Shown one piece after another: positions 33,076 to 43,309 of a stretch of 64,000 bases of DNA. Made by a program: the position numbers and the translations under genes. Location: assembly GCA_037953745.1 (NCBI GenBank), contig JBAKBP010000675.1:124001-188000 (forward strand), in the 5' to 3' direction. Every line of letters begins with the position of its first letter. Position 1 is the stretch's first letter. This DNA is from Lithodes maja (Eukaryota > Arthropoda > Malacostraca > Decapoda > Lithodidae). The notes beneath the pieces were generated by a model, which was not told the origin of the DNA, ran no database searches, and saw only the letters and a program-made list of their open reading frames with translations.

Positions 33076-33263
33076 TCTTAAGATAAATGATCTGGTCTTG
33101 AGCAAGCAGACTTTCTTTGAAGTCATGCCCTGCTTGCAATCTTTCATATTTTTATGCTATTTATTGTCTGTATACAATAAAAAACTTTAAAATTTTATAC
33201 GGCTTATTTTTGTCTTGAGGTTAGGGTATTGTCACGAATGTCCCCCTCCAGTCTTGGTACTCA
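33076..33263 (+). other. DIRS-B 3' untranslated region, after the LINE
   Basis: DIRS-B resumes; the segment just before 33264 (CCCCTCCAGTCTTG.TACTCAGGC) resembles DIRS-A 10430-10455. The exact LINE junction between about 33060 and 33110 is not resolved. Confidence 0.5.
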
Positions 33264-33370
33264 GGCAATATCATCAATGATGAAGGGGCCACTATTAAAT
33301 TATAGGTTCGATTCCCGGAGGGAAGTAATGAAAACCTAATATTTAGTAGGGCCCCGTAATCATTGACGAT
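33264..33370. repeat. DIRS-B internal complementary region
   Basis: It reads as the complement of the left outer end (15157 onward) directly joined to the complement of the right outer end (up to 33789): GGGGCCACTATTAAA, TTATAGGTTCGATTCCC, then CCTAATATTTAGTAGGGCCC and ATCATTGACGAT. That is what the DIRS replication model predicts for the internal complementary region. Confidence 0.85.
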
Positions 33371-33548
33371 GCATGGCCCTCCCATCCATCCCCTTCCCAT
33401 TCGTTGACCTCTATTAAGTCTTGATATATCAGTGAAGGAAGTTATGGCCGCAAGGGAGCCTGCGCCTGGGTGCTGCGCACAAGAAATCCACGCATGGAAA
33501 GCCATAATATAACAGATATTAAGTTGAATTTTCTTTTTTATTTTCTAC
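33371..33548 (+). other. DIRS-B segment between complementary region and right repeat
   Basis: Non-coding; equivalent to 10557-10755 of DIRS-A (shared TCCCATTC and TTGATA.ATCAGTGAAGGA blocks). Confidence 0.5.
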
Positions 33549-33789
33549 AAAGTTTTTTTCTGTAGGGTACCCAATCATAAGGACGATTCCATAAAAGAAT
33601 TAAGCGTGCACTTATGAGAGTACTCCCTGACCCTTCCGCGCGGGAGATTCAAAACTGCTGCCGCGGGTGTTGAAGGGAGACTGGTGTTGAAGGGAGACTA
33701 TTATATTAATAGGCAATATCGTCAATGATTACGGGGCCCTACTAAATATTAGGTTTTCATTACATCCCTCTGGGAATCAAACCTATAAT
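33549..33789 (-). repeat. DIRS-B right inverted terminal repeat
   Basis: Inverse of 15157-15339 with a small internal duplication, ending CCTATAAT. Confidence 0.88.
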
Positions 33790-34452
33790 GAGTACTGTAT
33801 AATATGACCAGGGTTGCGGACAAGGATAATTAAAGATAAAATACAGATATATAAAATATCATAAACGGACTCGTTGACCAAATTTTCAATGTCAGTATAT
33901 ATCAGTATTTTGTTATGTGTATGCAGGAGACAAAAGGCAAATCTGACAGTAACAGGTGTCTCCCCCAAAGTTGAAAGAGTGATAATCGTTATAATATATT
34001 TTTTGTGTGTGTGTGTGTATTGGCAATAAATGTGGTGTGATTGTTTAGTGCAGTGAAGTGAATAGGAGGAGGAGGTGCTTGTGAGAGCTAGCTGGATTAC
34101 TCTCTGTGTAGGTGAGACACAAACAAGAAACAGTGAGGGAAGCTAGACACATGCGACAAGAGTTCCAGCAACTCCTTATCACATGCCTATGAGGCCTCCC
34201 CTGGGTACTGCCCTGCTCAACTGTTGTCTACAATCTTTCCATCACAATGATGGAATAAGATGAAAAGCAAGTGTTGCTAAACTTTCATGGCTCCTCACAA
34301 GGGTTGCTGATTCAGGGCTTGACAAACAAGTGTTACTGAATTTGTCTGGAGAGCAAGGGTTGCCGAAGCTCTCTTTGGGTCAATCCCGTTTTGTCCTCGC
34401 AATGGTTACTGAACGAAGTGGTTGGAAAGCGGAGGTAGGGCAAGTGTACCTC
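33790..34452. other. No gene; degenerate spaced repeat near 34265-34410
   Basis: Five loosely spaced copies of a CAAGTGTTGCTGAA-like motif occur at about 34270, 34302, 34329, 34358 and 34398, about 27-40 bp apart. A short GT run lies near 34000. No ORF of interest. Confidence 0.45.
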
Positions 34453-34695
34453 AATAATAATAATAATAATAATAGTTCTTAAAGCTAGCGCATGCTAAGC
34501 TAGCTAAGGATAGCTCAATAAGGCCGATTAGGCGTATTTCCATTGGGGTCCTGTACTACTACCCCATCCCTTTGCTCATGAGGGATGGTAACGACTCAGT
34601 GCTTGTGAAAAATCTTTAATGCGCCAAGCGTGGGCGCGAACCCGGGCCTTCTGGGTGGAAGTCCGAGACGCTAGTCACTACACCAAGCGAGCCGC
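34453..34695 (-). mobile_element. tRNA-derived SINE, copy 1
   Basis: On the minus strand the head (from 34695) reads GCGGCTCGCTTGGTGTAGTG with an A-box-like TGGTGTAGTGACTAG and a B-box GGGTTCGCGCCC, so it derives from a tRNA. The body is ~170 bp and the tail is an (ATT)n repeat (34453-34475 on the plus strand). The copy at 46079-46326 is nearly identical. Confidence 0.82.
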
Positions 34696-35080
34696 TATCC
34701 ATCTTGATCTTGCTGGATTCTCAGAGTCACTTAGTGGTGTTAATCTTTGGGGTAAGAGGGCCTGCTGCTGGGGTTTGGAAAGGTTTATGAGCTCTTTTTG
34801 TCCTGGTTCAAATGGTGACAGGTAAATTCCTCTTCCAGGTGTAATAAGGGTGGGTAAGTAGGTTGGGGGCGAAGCTCTGACGTAATGGTCCTGACATCAC
34901 TGGCTTCTCGTTTTGGTGGACCTGTATGGGAGACAGAAAACGTGCTGGGGAAGGGGACTCCCTTATTCCTCTCTGCATCAGATTGAACGGCTGCTACGTG
35001 TTTTGGTGGATTCGTATTATCTGTGGTGCTGGTGGAGGCTTCTTCTTGTTCCTGCTGGTTATTATTATCAGAATTTGGCA
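34696..35080. other. No recognised feature, possibly RTE-like LINE 5' region
   Basis: Open frames here are not recognisable. The sequence leads into the RTE-like LINE at about 35090, so it may be its decayed endonuclease region. Confidence 0.3.
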
Positions 35081-35261
35081 TTTGCTAAGGATAATAATTA
35101 TAAGATTGTAAATATAATTTTGGCATGGACATTCCAAATATTATCACTAAATGAAAAGTGGATGGAAGTGAGAGAGATGGAAGAGAGAGAAGTAGAGGTT
35201 GAATGGCAACAGTTTAAGGAAGGAGTGAAAGCAAGTGCAGAGGTAGTATGCGGCAAAAGGA

Positions 35262-36641
35262 AAGTAGTTTTTGAAACTATTCTTGCTTCCAAATTTCTTA
35301 AGCATTTCTCTTCTCATAATCTGCTCTCAGATCGCCAGTATGGCTTCCTTAAGGGTCGCTCTACTGGTGATCTTCTTTCATATCTTACTAACTCTTGGTC
35401 ATCCTCCTTTCGGGACTTCGGTGAGACTTTTTCTATTGCACTAGACATATCGAAAGCCTTCGATAGAGTCTGGCATAAATCTTTAATTTCTAAACTACCC
35501 TCCTTCGGTTTCTATCCCTCCATCTGTGCCTTTGTCTCTAATTTCCTTTCCGGCCGTTCCATAGCTGCGGTTGTGGACGGCCATTGTTCACTTCCTCACC
35601 CTATAAACTCCGGTGTTCCTCAGGGCTCTGTCCTATCTCCTATTCTCTTTCTAATTTTTATAAATGATCTCCTTAACTGTACCTTAATTCCCATCCATTC
35701 ATACGCAGAGGACTCAACCTTACACTACTCCATTAGTTTTTCAGAACGCCCCAGCCAGCAATCCCTCAACGACAAACGTAATGAAGCCATAGAACTCTTA
35801 AATTCTGATCTAAATACTATTTCCAATTGGGGCAGAGAAAACCTTGTTAACTTTAATGCTTCCAAACCCAATTTCTCCATCTATCTACCCGTCAGGATCT
35901 CCCAGCGGACTATCCCTTATTCTTCAACAATACAAAAATCAACCCTTCATCTTCTCTCAATATTCTTGGTGTCTCTTTTTCTTCTGCTCTCATTTGGAAG
36001 GACCATATTACCAGTCTTGCTAAGGCAGCCTCCCAGAAGCTGGGTGTGCTCAACCGCCTTAGGGGGTTCTTTTCCCCTGCACAGCTTCTTGCTCTGTACA
36101 GGGGCATAGTGCGCCCTTGTATTGAGTATTGTTCACATGTGTGGGGAGGTTCCTCTCACACCGCTCTCCTAGACAAAGTTGAAAGGAAGGCCTTTCGTAT
36201 CATTAACTCCCGTCCACTCACCAACTCTCTGCAATCTCTCTCTCTCCGCCGCAATGTTGCATCTCTCTCGCTATTCTATCGCTACTATAATAATCAGTGT
36301 TCCTCAGAGCTATCCCAGTGCATACCACCTCCTTTACGTAGGGCACGTGGTACCCGTCTTGCAACTCAATCCCACCCCTACTCTGTGCAACTCTCCAACC
36401 CAAGAGTGAAACGTTACTTTCAAACTTTCTTCTACTCAACATCTGAGCTCTGGAACTCTCTCCCAGAATCAGTCTTTCCCTCTTCCTATGACTTAAATTG
36501 CTTCAAACTCCGTGTGTCCAGGCATTTTGGCTCGAACGTCCCTTGATTTTGGCCCTGTCACTCTTTCAACTATGGGGGAGGCACTCGCTATAGGCAGTTA
36601 TGCCTTTTGTCTCCCTCAATCACATAGAAAAAAAAAAAAAA
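35262..36641 (+). mobile_element. Jockey-like LINE, 5' truncated, with poly(A)
   Basis: Begins inside the RT domain and ends with an A run (36628-36645). The motif AAAAGGA at 35255-35261 recurs at 36642-36648 next to the poly(A), a plausible 7-bp target duplication. Insert lies inside the RTE-like LINE. Confidence 0.78.
35270..36546 (+). pseudogene. Jockey-like RT C-terminal half
   Basis: RT blocks: RQYGFLKGRSTGDLL, ALDISKAFDRVWH, GVPQGSVLSPILF and SYAEDSTLHYS, where the catalytic FADD/YADD motif is YAED, so one catalytic aspartate is Glu. The frame open to 36109 shifts near 36000-36050 into the frame 36046-36546, which holds the C-terminal module (ALYRGIVRPCIEYCSHVWGG, SELWNSLPESVF). Both changes indicate a dead copy. 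Confidence 0.8.
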
Positions 36642-36648
36642 AAAAGGA

Positions 36649-38608
36649 GGCAGAGGTATCAGGAAGGGAAGCGAGTGGTGGAATGATACGGTGAGAAAGG
36701 CAGTTGAGAAGAGACAGTGTTTTGAGAGGGTTTTACAGGATGGTAGTGTTGAGGTATGGGAGAGGTACAAGGAGAAAAGGAGAGAGGCAAAACGGAAAAT
36801 TAGAGAAGCGAAAAAAGATGCAAACGAAAGGTGGGGTCAAAGGCTGAGTGAGAATTTTGAAGAACGAAAGAAGATGTTCTGGAAGGAGGTAAATACAGTA
36901 AGGAAAGGAGGACAAAAGAGGGAAGAGTCAGTGAAAGATGTAAATGGAGAATTACTAGTGGAACCAGTTGAAGTGAGGAAAAGATATGCCGAGTATTTTG
37001 AATCTTTGTTAAATACAAGAGATGGAAGAGAAGCAGTGATTGAAGCTGAGGTGGATGGAGATAGGTTACCCAGGCCACCCAGGTGGCAGGGAATGAATGA
37101 AAGGATTGAGGAAAATGAGGTGAAAGAAGCAGTGAAACAAATGAGAGCGGGAAAAGCAGAAGGTTTGGATGGTATTTCTATGGAGTGTATAAAGAAGGGT
37201 GGAGATGTGATTAGATTGGTTGGTGAGACTTTTCAATGTGTGCTTTGCTGTGTCAATGGTACCAATAGACTGGAAGAGTGCATGTATTGTGCCGTTGTCT
37301 AAGGGGAAGGGAGACCGGCAGGAGTGTTCAAGTTATAGAGGTATTAGTTTATTGTCAGTGGTTGGAAAGCTGTATGGCAGGGTGTTGATAGAGAGGATAA
37401 TAAAGTGTACGGAAGTTGCAATAGGAGAAGAACAGTGCAGTTTTAGGAGGGGAAGAGGGTGCGTGGATCAGATGTTTGCAGTAAGACAGTTATGCGAGAA
37501 GTATTTAGAGAAGCATAAGGAGATATTTTGGGCTTTTATGGACTTGGAAAAAGTGTATGATCGTGTGGACCGTGAACCAATGTGGAAGGTGTTAAGGATT
37601 TATGAAATAGGAGGAAATTTGTTAGAAGCAGTTGAGAGTTTTTATGAAGGGAGTAGAGCATGTGTGAGAGTAGGAAATGGTGAGTTGAGTGAATGGTTTG
37701 AGGTAAAGGTAGGTTTGTGACAGGGTTGTGTAATATCACCATGGCTGTTTAATATGTTTATGGATGGTGTGGTGAGGGAGGTGAAAAGGAGAACTATGGG
37801 AAGAGGATTGGGTTTAGTAGGAAAGAATGGTAGAGATTGGGAGTTGAATCAGTTTCTGTTCGCTGATGACACAGCATTGGTGGCGGATTCTGATGAGAAA
37901 CTGCAGCGGGTAGTCAAAGAGTTTGGTGTGGTTTGCGGATGGAGGAAACTGAAGGTGAACGTCAATAAAAGTAAAGTAATGGTGTGTAATAGGGGAGAGC
38001 ATAGGGTGAATCTAGATGTGAGGCTGAATGGGGAATGTTTTAAATATCTAGGAGGAACGATAAGCAGGAGTGGAGGTATGGAAGTGGAGGTAAAACAGAG
38101 AGTGTGTGAAGGAAGGAAGGTTTTCGGAGCAATGGGAAGTATGTGGAAGACGAGAAATCTCTGAGTGAAAGTAAAAAGTGCACTGTATCAAGGAATTGTT
38201 GTGCCAACAGTGATGTATGGGGCTGAGACATGGGCTCTGAAGACAAAGGAGAAAAGAGGGCTGGATGTGATGGAGATGAGCTGCTTGAGGAGTATGTGTG
38301 GAGTTACTCGTAGAGACAGATTGAGGAATGAAGAGATACGTAGGAGAGTGGGGCAGCAGGAACATTTGTCAGCCAGAGTGGACAGAACGGTGCTGAGCTG
38401 GTATGGTCATGTTGAACGAATGGGAGATGAAAGGCTTACAAAGAGAATATGTGAGTCAGGTACAAGGGGAGATAGAAGGGCAGGAAGACCCCCATTGAGA
38501 TGGAGAGACTGTGTAAGAAAGGCTTTGGATGATAGAGGAATGACTATAGATCAGGCAGGGGAAGTGGTGGTGGACAGGAGTGAATGGAGAATGCTTGTGA
38601 ATAGTTGA
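36649..38608 (+). pseudogene. RTE-like reverse transcriptase, fragmented
   Basis: Successive frames 36691-37302, 37220-37720, 37754-38164 and 38165-38608 give linker, RT and C-terminal parts. Recognised: NERIEENEVKEAVKQMRAGKA, IVPLSKGKGDRQECSSYRGI, FMDLEKVYDRVDRE, the catalytic FLFADDTALVADS (FADD intact), KLKVNVNKSKVM and a C-terminal MYGAETWALK, LRSMCGVTRRDRLRN, WYGHVERM, SEWRMLV pattern. There is a frameshift around 37230-37300, a TGA at 37718-37720 (before QGC) and a TGA at 38162-38164, so few changes separate it from an intact frame. Confidence 0.83.
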
Positions 38609-38996
38609 GTGAACACGTGGTCATTTGGAGTAAGGGGTCGGGCGCAAGTTGGACTAGATAATAGTCCATCAGGCGCCTGGCCCGGGGAGACGATTAATAT
38701 GAAGGGTGCGCCTGGAAGTGTGGTGGGAGGGCTTGTGGCTTTGGCTCCGCTGCATGTCTGCCTGCCGAGATCGGAACCTCTCTGGGTGGTCGGGGGCCGG
38801 GGGAGTGCTGGAGCGACCTTGGTGACCCTGGTCTCTGGGTCTTCTCCTGGGTGACCTGGATGTGTGTGAGTTTGTGCTTTTTATCTGTGTTTATTTGTTG
38901 TTTTATGTTGTTTTTGTGTTTTCCCTGTTCTTGCTCTGTCTTGAGTCGGCTACCCCCAAAATGGGGATTGGGCCTGAGCATATAGATAGATAGATA
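38609..38996 (+). other. RTE-like LINE 3' untranslated region with GATA tail
   Basis: Non-coding, GC-rich then ending in ATAGATAGATAG. The second copy (44690-43310) ends in the same tail repeat. Confidence 0.6.
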
Positions 38997-39423
38997 GAAA
39001 TATTATTGTAACTATATTGTTTTATTCATATATATCAAAAGGCTATAAAGAAGCCTTTGAACTTGGAATGCTGGGCAAGCAACTATTATGCCCTCCATAT
39101 GTGCAAACTTGATTACATTTAATAATCACGTCAAATTGATTAACATTAGATAATTATGTTCTCCTGCATCCATGTGCATTTGTAGGTAAGAATATATTTT
39201 ACTTCATGAATACAGCCTATATGTTGGTACTTAAATTGAAAGACAATTATATTAGCTGTCTATGGTTTTCAGAACTTAGTTTTCAATGATCGTAATTCTA
39301 ATGAAGGCAAGAATATTTAATGTTAAGATAATGAGTCAACAATGGGATAAGTTTGATTTTGTTCATCATGTTCTGCATGTGTAAATACTTTAAAACCTAT
39401 ATGCAAACAACAGACACTATATA
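38997..39423. other. No recognisable feature
   Basis: AT-rich, no gene or repeat family recognised. Confidence 0.45.
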
Positions 39424-39553
39424 ATGCACAAATGTATCTCAAAAGGGGTTCTTAAGGGTATTTTTGTTAAGCTTGATAGAGGTCTAGGGACGAAACAAAT
39501 GTAAACAAATATTATATAAATAAATACATGAACAAATACACCCTGACTGACTG
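39424..39553. mobile_element. TTAA MITE family, 3' fragment
   Basis: Matches the last ~130 bp of the complete copies (AAGCTTGATAGAGGTCTAGG and following) and abuts another full copy 40 bp to the right. Confidence 0.7.
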
Positions 39554-39596
39554 CCTAGCAAACTGTCGCGCCAACGTCGCCAAATCGCATGCTTAA

Positions 39597-39979
39597 GGGG
39601 AGGTATTTGTTTACCTGGACCCCTTCTCCCTCATGTTTAGCCCCATTAGTTTTGAGATTTTAAGACGTTCGCCCCATTAGTTTGGTGATTATAAGACCTT
39701 TCACCCAATGTCATTGTCAATTTTAAGAACTTCCGTGCCATTTAGGAGTCGATTTATTCCTGGCGAGCGATAGCGAACTTGCAATTGAGGAGGAACCGGC
39801 CTTCGGCCGGAGCAATTTTCTACCAAAAAATGCACAAATGTATCTCGAAGGGGGAGGGGGGGGGGGGGGTCTTAAAGGTATTTATTTTAAGCTTGATGGA
39901 AGTCTCGGGACGAAACTAAAAAACAAAACTAAAAACAAATATTAATAAATATATGAACAACTACACCTAATACTTCCCC
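39597..39979. mobile_element. TTAA-flanked MITE, copy 3
   Basis: 383 bp flanked by TTAA (39593-39596 and 39980-39983); ends GGGGAGGTATTTGT and, inverted, GGGGAAGTATTAGG. Contains a G run at 39846-39859. Confidence 0.85.
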
Positions 39980-40141
39980 TTAACTAAGGCGCCGCTGAAG
40001 CGTAAACTAACTCGAATAAATGTTGAGATAGGCTATATACTGTAGGTAGGTGTACCACATTTATATTTAACTAAATATATAACAAAATACAATAATAAGT
40101 TAAATAAATAATAGTCAAACAATTAAGCAAGTGATCATAAT

Positions 40142-40360
40142 ATCTCGATGTCTAACTATCAGTCTATTTATCAATCAATCAAGCTATCTATCTTCTGCAT
40201 TTATCTATCAATCAATCTATATAGCTATCTATCAATCAATCTATCAATCAATCAATCACTATCTATCAATCAATTAATCAATCTAGCTATCAATCAATCA
40301 ATCAATCAATCTAGCTATCAATCAATCAATCTATCTATCTATCTATCAATCTATCAACAT
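40142..40360. repeat. ATCT/ATCA compound microsatellite
   Basis: Interleaved ATCTATC and AATCAATC units, clearly expanded but imperfect. Confidence 0.9.
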
Positions 40361-40594
40361 TTCACTCCTCCTTGGCCAAATCATCCGCTCGACGAAGGCG
40401 CCACTGAAGCGGTAAACTAACTCGGGTAAGATCATTATACACCATTGAAAAAAAGTTTCTGATTTTACATTGAACAGAAAATGGAGGAAGAGGGGAAGCT
40501 GCAGAAAAGAGGCAGGGGTGTGGAATTATAGGAAGACGGGAAGAAGGAGAAACAGGAATAGGAGAAAGAGGAAGAACATAACCAAGACGACGAA

Positions 40595-40645
40595 GAGGAG
40601 TACAAAGGAGGAGTACAAAGGAGGAGTACAAAGGAGTACAAAGGA
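40595..40645. repeat. 15-bp tandem repeat
   Basis: GAGGAGTACAAAG is repeated three to four times, the last unit shortened. Confidence 0.8.
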
Positions 40646-40848
40646 AATCAAGCAACAACAGATCTAGTGACCCTTCTAGGCTGCTTGTCCTCCAAAACAC
40701 TGAGGATCAAGTGTCCAAACAGTGGTTTAGCGTGGGTAAGGGAACATTGGAAAGGGAACTACTGCCCTGGAACTAATGTCCGTGGCAGGACTAGGAAGTT
40801 AGTAGGGGACATATGGGTTAGTAACTGAGGGGAGGATAAAATAAAGTT
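40646..40848. other. Probable 3' untranslated part of the CR1-like family 2 LINE
   Basis: Lies downstream (minus strand) of the LINE ORF; no clear terminal repeat was found. Confidence 0.3.
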
Positions 40849-42489
40849 ATTCATTTACAAACGCAGTCAGTCGCGGGTTTGATGCGAGATATTTGTCTAG
40901 GCGAAGTTTAAATTAATCAACGGTGCTGCAGTCTATAACGTCTCGGGGAAGCCCATTCCACAAGTTGACAACTCGATTGAAGAAGAAATTCTTAGATTCG
41001 TGTGAGTTAAAAGATTTACCAATAATTTTGCAACCGTTTCCCCGCGTGTAATTAGATTGGTCGATAGTGAAGTACTTACTACAGTTCATATTGTCGATGC
41101 CTTTGATGATTTTGAACACTTGAATTAAGTCACCTCGTAATCTGCGCTGGGTTAAAGGAAATAGATTTAATTCTCTAAGACGCTCTTCGTATGGTTTGTT
41201 CTTTAGGCTAGGTATCATTTTGGTAACTTTACGTTGAACTCGTTCTAGCTTGTTTATGTCTTTTTGGTAATAAGGGCACCAGCATTGAACGCAGTATTCC
41301 AGAAGAGGGCGGACTAAGGAATTGTAAAGGGTTAGGATAACGTCTTTGGATTTATGCTCAAATGACCTGCCTATAAAGCCAATTATTTTGTTTGCCTTCT
41401 TAACAACTTCTGAACATTGTTGACTCGGTTTTAGGTTACTCGATATTGTTACTCCCAGATCGGTTTCTCTGTTTACATTCTTAAGATGAGCGCCATTCAT
41501 CGAATAGTTTGCTTTCTCATTTAGGTATCCGATATGTAGTACTTTACATATATCCGCATTGAAACTCATTTGCCAAATTTGGGCCCAATGTGACAATTTA
41601 TCTAGATTGTGTTGCATATCGTCAACTTGATCTTTTGAGAGTACGCTATTTGCAATTTTTGTATCATCAGCAAATTTTGAGATTGTACAGGTGAGACCCT
41701 CATCTATGTCGTTGATGTAAATTAGAAAGATAATTGGTCCTAGTACCGATCCCTGGGGTACCCCGCTACTAACATTGGTCCATTTAGATGTCTTACCGTT
41801 TATGACTACTCTTTGCTTTCTGTCGCTGAGCCAATTTTCTATCCATTTCAACACACCGTCTTGTATTCCATGCGCTTTTAGTTTTAGCAGTAAACGTTTG
41901 TGGGGAACTTTGTCAAAGGCCTTTTGAAAATCAAGGTATATAATATCTACAGCTTTACTCTCATCGTAGAGGTTGAGGATATCGTGGAAGAAGTCTAAGA
42001 GGTTTGTTAAACAGGAACGTTTTTTACGAAAGCCGTGTTGAGTATCTTTAAGTATGTTATTTTCCTCTAAGTGATTTACGAGTCTGTCTCTTATGACCGT
42101 TTCTAGCATTTTACATACAACTGAGGTTAAGCTAATTGGACGATAGTTACTGGGTAGGGATTTGCTGCCTTTTTTAATATCGGTGTTACGTTGGCTATCT
42201 TCCACTGATCAGGCATAGTTCCAGACTGCAAGGATTTATTGAATAGTAATGTCAGTGGTTTGGAGAGCTCATCCTTAGCTTCCTTTAGAACTCTAGGCGA
42301 GATTGTATCAGGTCCAGGCGTTTTATTTACCTTGAGTTTATCTAAACAATTCAATACTTCTCTCTCTGTAACGGTGATATTGCTTAGAACATCTGAATTA
42401 TCAATCTGAATCGGCGATGGTGTAGGGATATCACTGAGGTCTTCTGTTGTAAAAACTGATGTAAAGAAGGTATTGAGGGCATTACTCAT
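40849..42489 (-). pseudogene. CR1-like family 2 reverse transcriptase
   Basis: A first frame (42489-42127) gives KTPGPDTISPRVLKEAKDEL and ANVTPILKK; a frameshift near 42165 leads to 42205-40913 with NYRPISLTS, HGFRKKRSCLTNLLDFF, YLDFQKAFDKVPH, GVPQGSVLGPIIF, SKFADDTKIAN (catalytic FADD intact), WQMSFNADICKVLHIG and VQCWCPYYQKDINKLERVQR. A TAA at 40913-40915 interrupts the last ~20 codons, which continue in frame to 40849. Confidence 0.86.
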
Positions 42490-42525
42490 TTGTACTTCGT
42501 CTTTGGTGTATTCTCCATTTTCATC
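40849..42525 (-). mobile_element. CR1-like LINE family 2, 5' truncated
   Basis: A minus-strand RT-only fragment, distinct from the family at 29852 and 46693 but sharing the same domain order and C-terminal motifs. It starts inside the endonuclease-RT linker. Confidence 0.85.
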
Positions 42526-42785
42526 GACTAACGATTATTCATTTCGATTATTCATTTTCGATTATTCATAGTCGATTATCGACTAACTAAGGAGGAGAGA
42601 GCTAAAGATGAATGTGAATGAACACGAAGGAGAGGAATGGGATAGACAAGAGAAAGAAGACAGAACAAAGGAAAACAAGTGAGAGAGGGGGGCGGCGAGA
42701 AGGGTAGAGTAAATTAAGGGGGGTGACCCGCCTTTTTTCTCTCCTTTTCTCTCTTTATCTGGCTTTTATCAATTCGGTCCCATTA
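42526..42785. other. No recognisable gene
   Basis: Contains a short ATTCATTTCGATTATTC-type repetition at 42535-42585 and purine-rich sequence. Confidence 0.4.
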
Positions 42786-43051
42786 ATATAACGAGTACCT
42801 GGTGTACCATAGCCGGTTCAGTGTACCCCTATGTCAATACTGAGACCTCCATACCGGTCAGACCTCATATAGCAAGCTAATGATATTGTGGCTCCAGACC
42901 CTATCCACAACCCTCAACATAATCCACTATAAATATAACGAGTACCTGGTGTACCATAGCCGGTACACTGTACCCCTAGGTCAATATTGTGACCTCCATA
43001 CCGGTCAGACCTTATATAGCAAGCTAATGATATTGTGGCTCCAGACCCTAT
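42786..43051. repeat. Tandem duplication, two ~119-bp copies at 147-bp spacing
   Basis: ATATAACGAGTACCTGGTGT to GGCTCCAGACCCTAT occurs at 42786-42904 and 42933-43051 with few differences; 28 bp separate them. Confidence 0.85.
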
Positions 43052-43309
43052 GGACATTTATATTGTGTTGCCAAATATCAAACATTAACTTGTCATTTTG
43101 TAGACTAGCAATGTTTTATTTGCATCGTTCTTGTTTGTTCATTACAAGTTTCATTATCACCGTATTTAATTCATATGTTGGCACGTGTCAAAGATATAAA
43201 CAAACAATGTATTCCATAGGTTATGAAACACGTTTTGTATTTACTAAAAATACGTTATGGACGTGTTAACAGTATGTTTGGTAATATCATTAATGTATGT
43301 TATATTATC
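43052..43309. other. No recognisable feature
   Basis: AT-rich sequence between the tandem duplication and the LINE tail. Confidence 0.4.

Larger units (their letters stand above)
15157..33789 (+). mobile_element. DIRS-type retrotransposon, copy B, complete ends, with two nested insertions
   Basis: Left terminal repeat (15157-15339), gag start (16278), gag remainder (24077-26905), RT-RNase H, tyrosine recombinase, internal complementary region (33264-33370) and right terminal repeat (33549-33789) follow in DIRS1-like order. The terminal repeats are inverted copies of each other. An LTR element (16327-24076) and a CR1-like LINE (about 29852-33075) are inserted within it. No target duplication is expected for this class and none was seen. 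Confidence 0.9.
35090..38990 (+). mobile_element. RTE-like LINE, copy 1, split by a jockey-like LINE
   Basis: Left part 35090-35261 and right part 36642-38990 belong to one element; the coding pattern (KASAEVVCG.R before, VRKAVEKRQCFERVL after) is that of the RTE-type endonuclease-RT linker. The 3' end is a (GATA)n tail near 38980-38996. Clade name is tentative. Confidence 0.7.

Noticed and set aside
34620..34695. Functional tRNA gene
   Set aside because: The A and B boxes belong to a SINE head; the same sequence recurs at 46079-46326 with a body and tail, and no clean cloverleaf was found.
39890..39930. Hammerhead-like core in the MITE 3' part (TTGATGGA..GTC..GAC.GAAAC)
   Set aside because: The conserved CUGANGA core is not matched (extra bases) and two copies have GGAAAC rather than CGAAAC; no stems I or III could be drawn.
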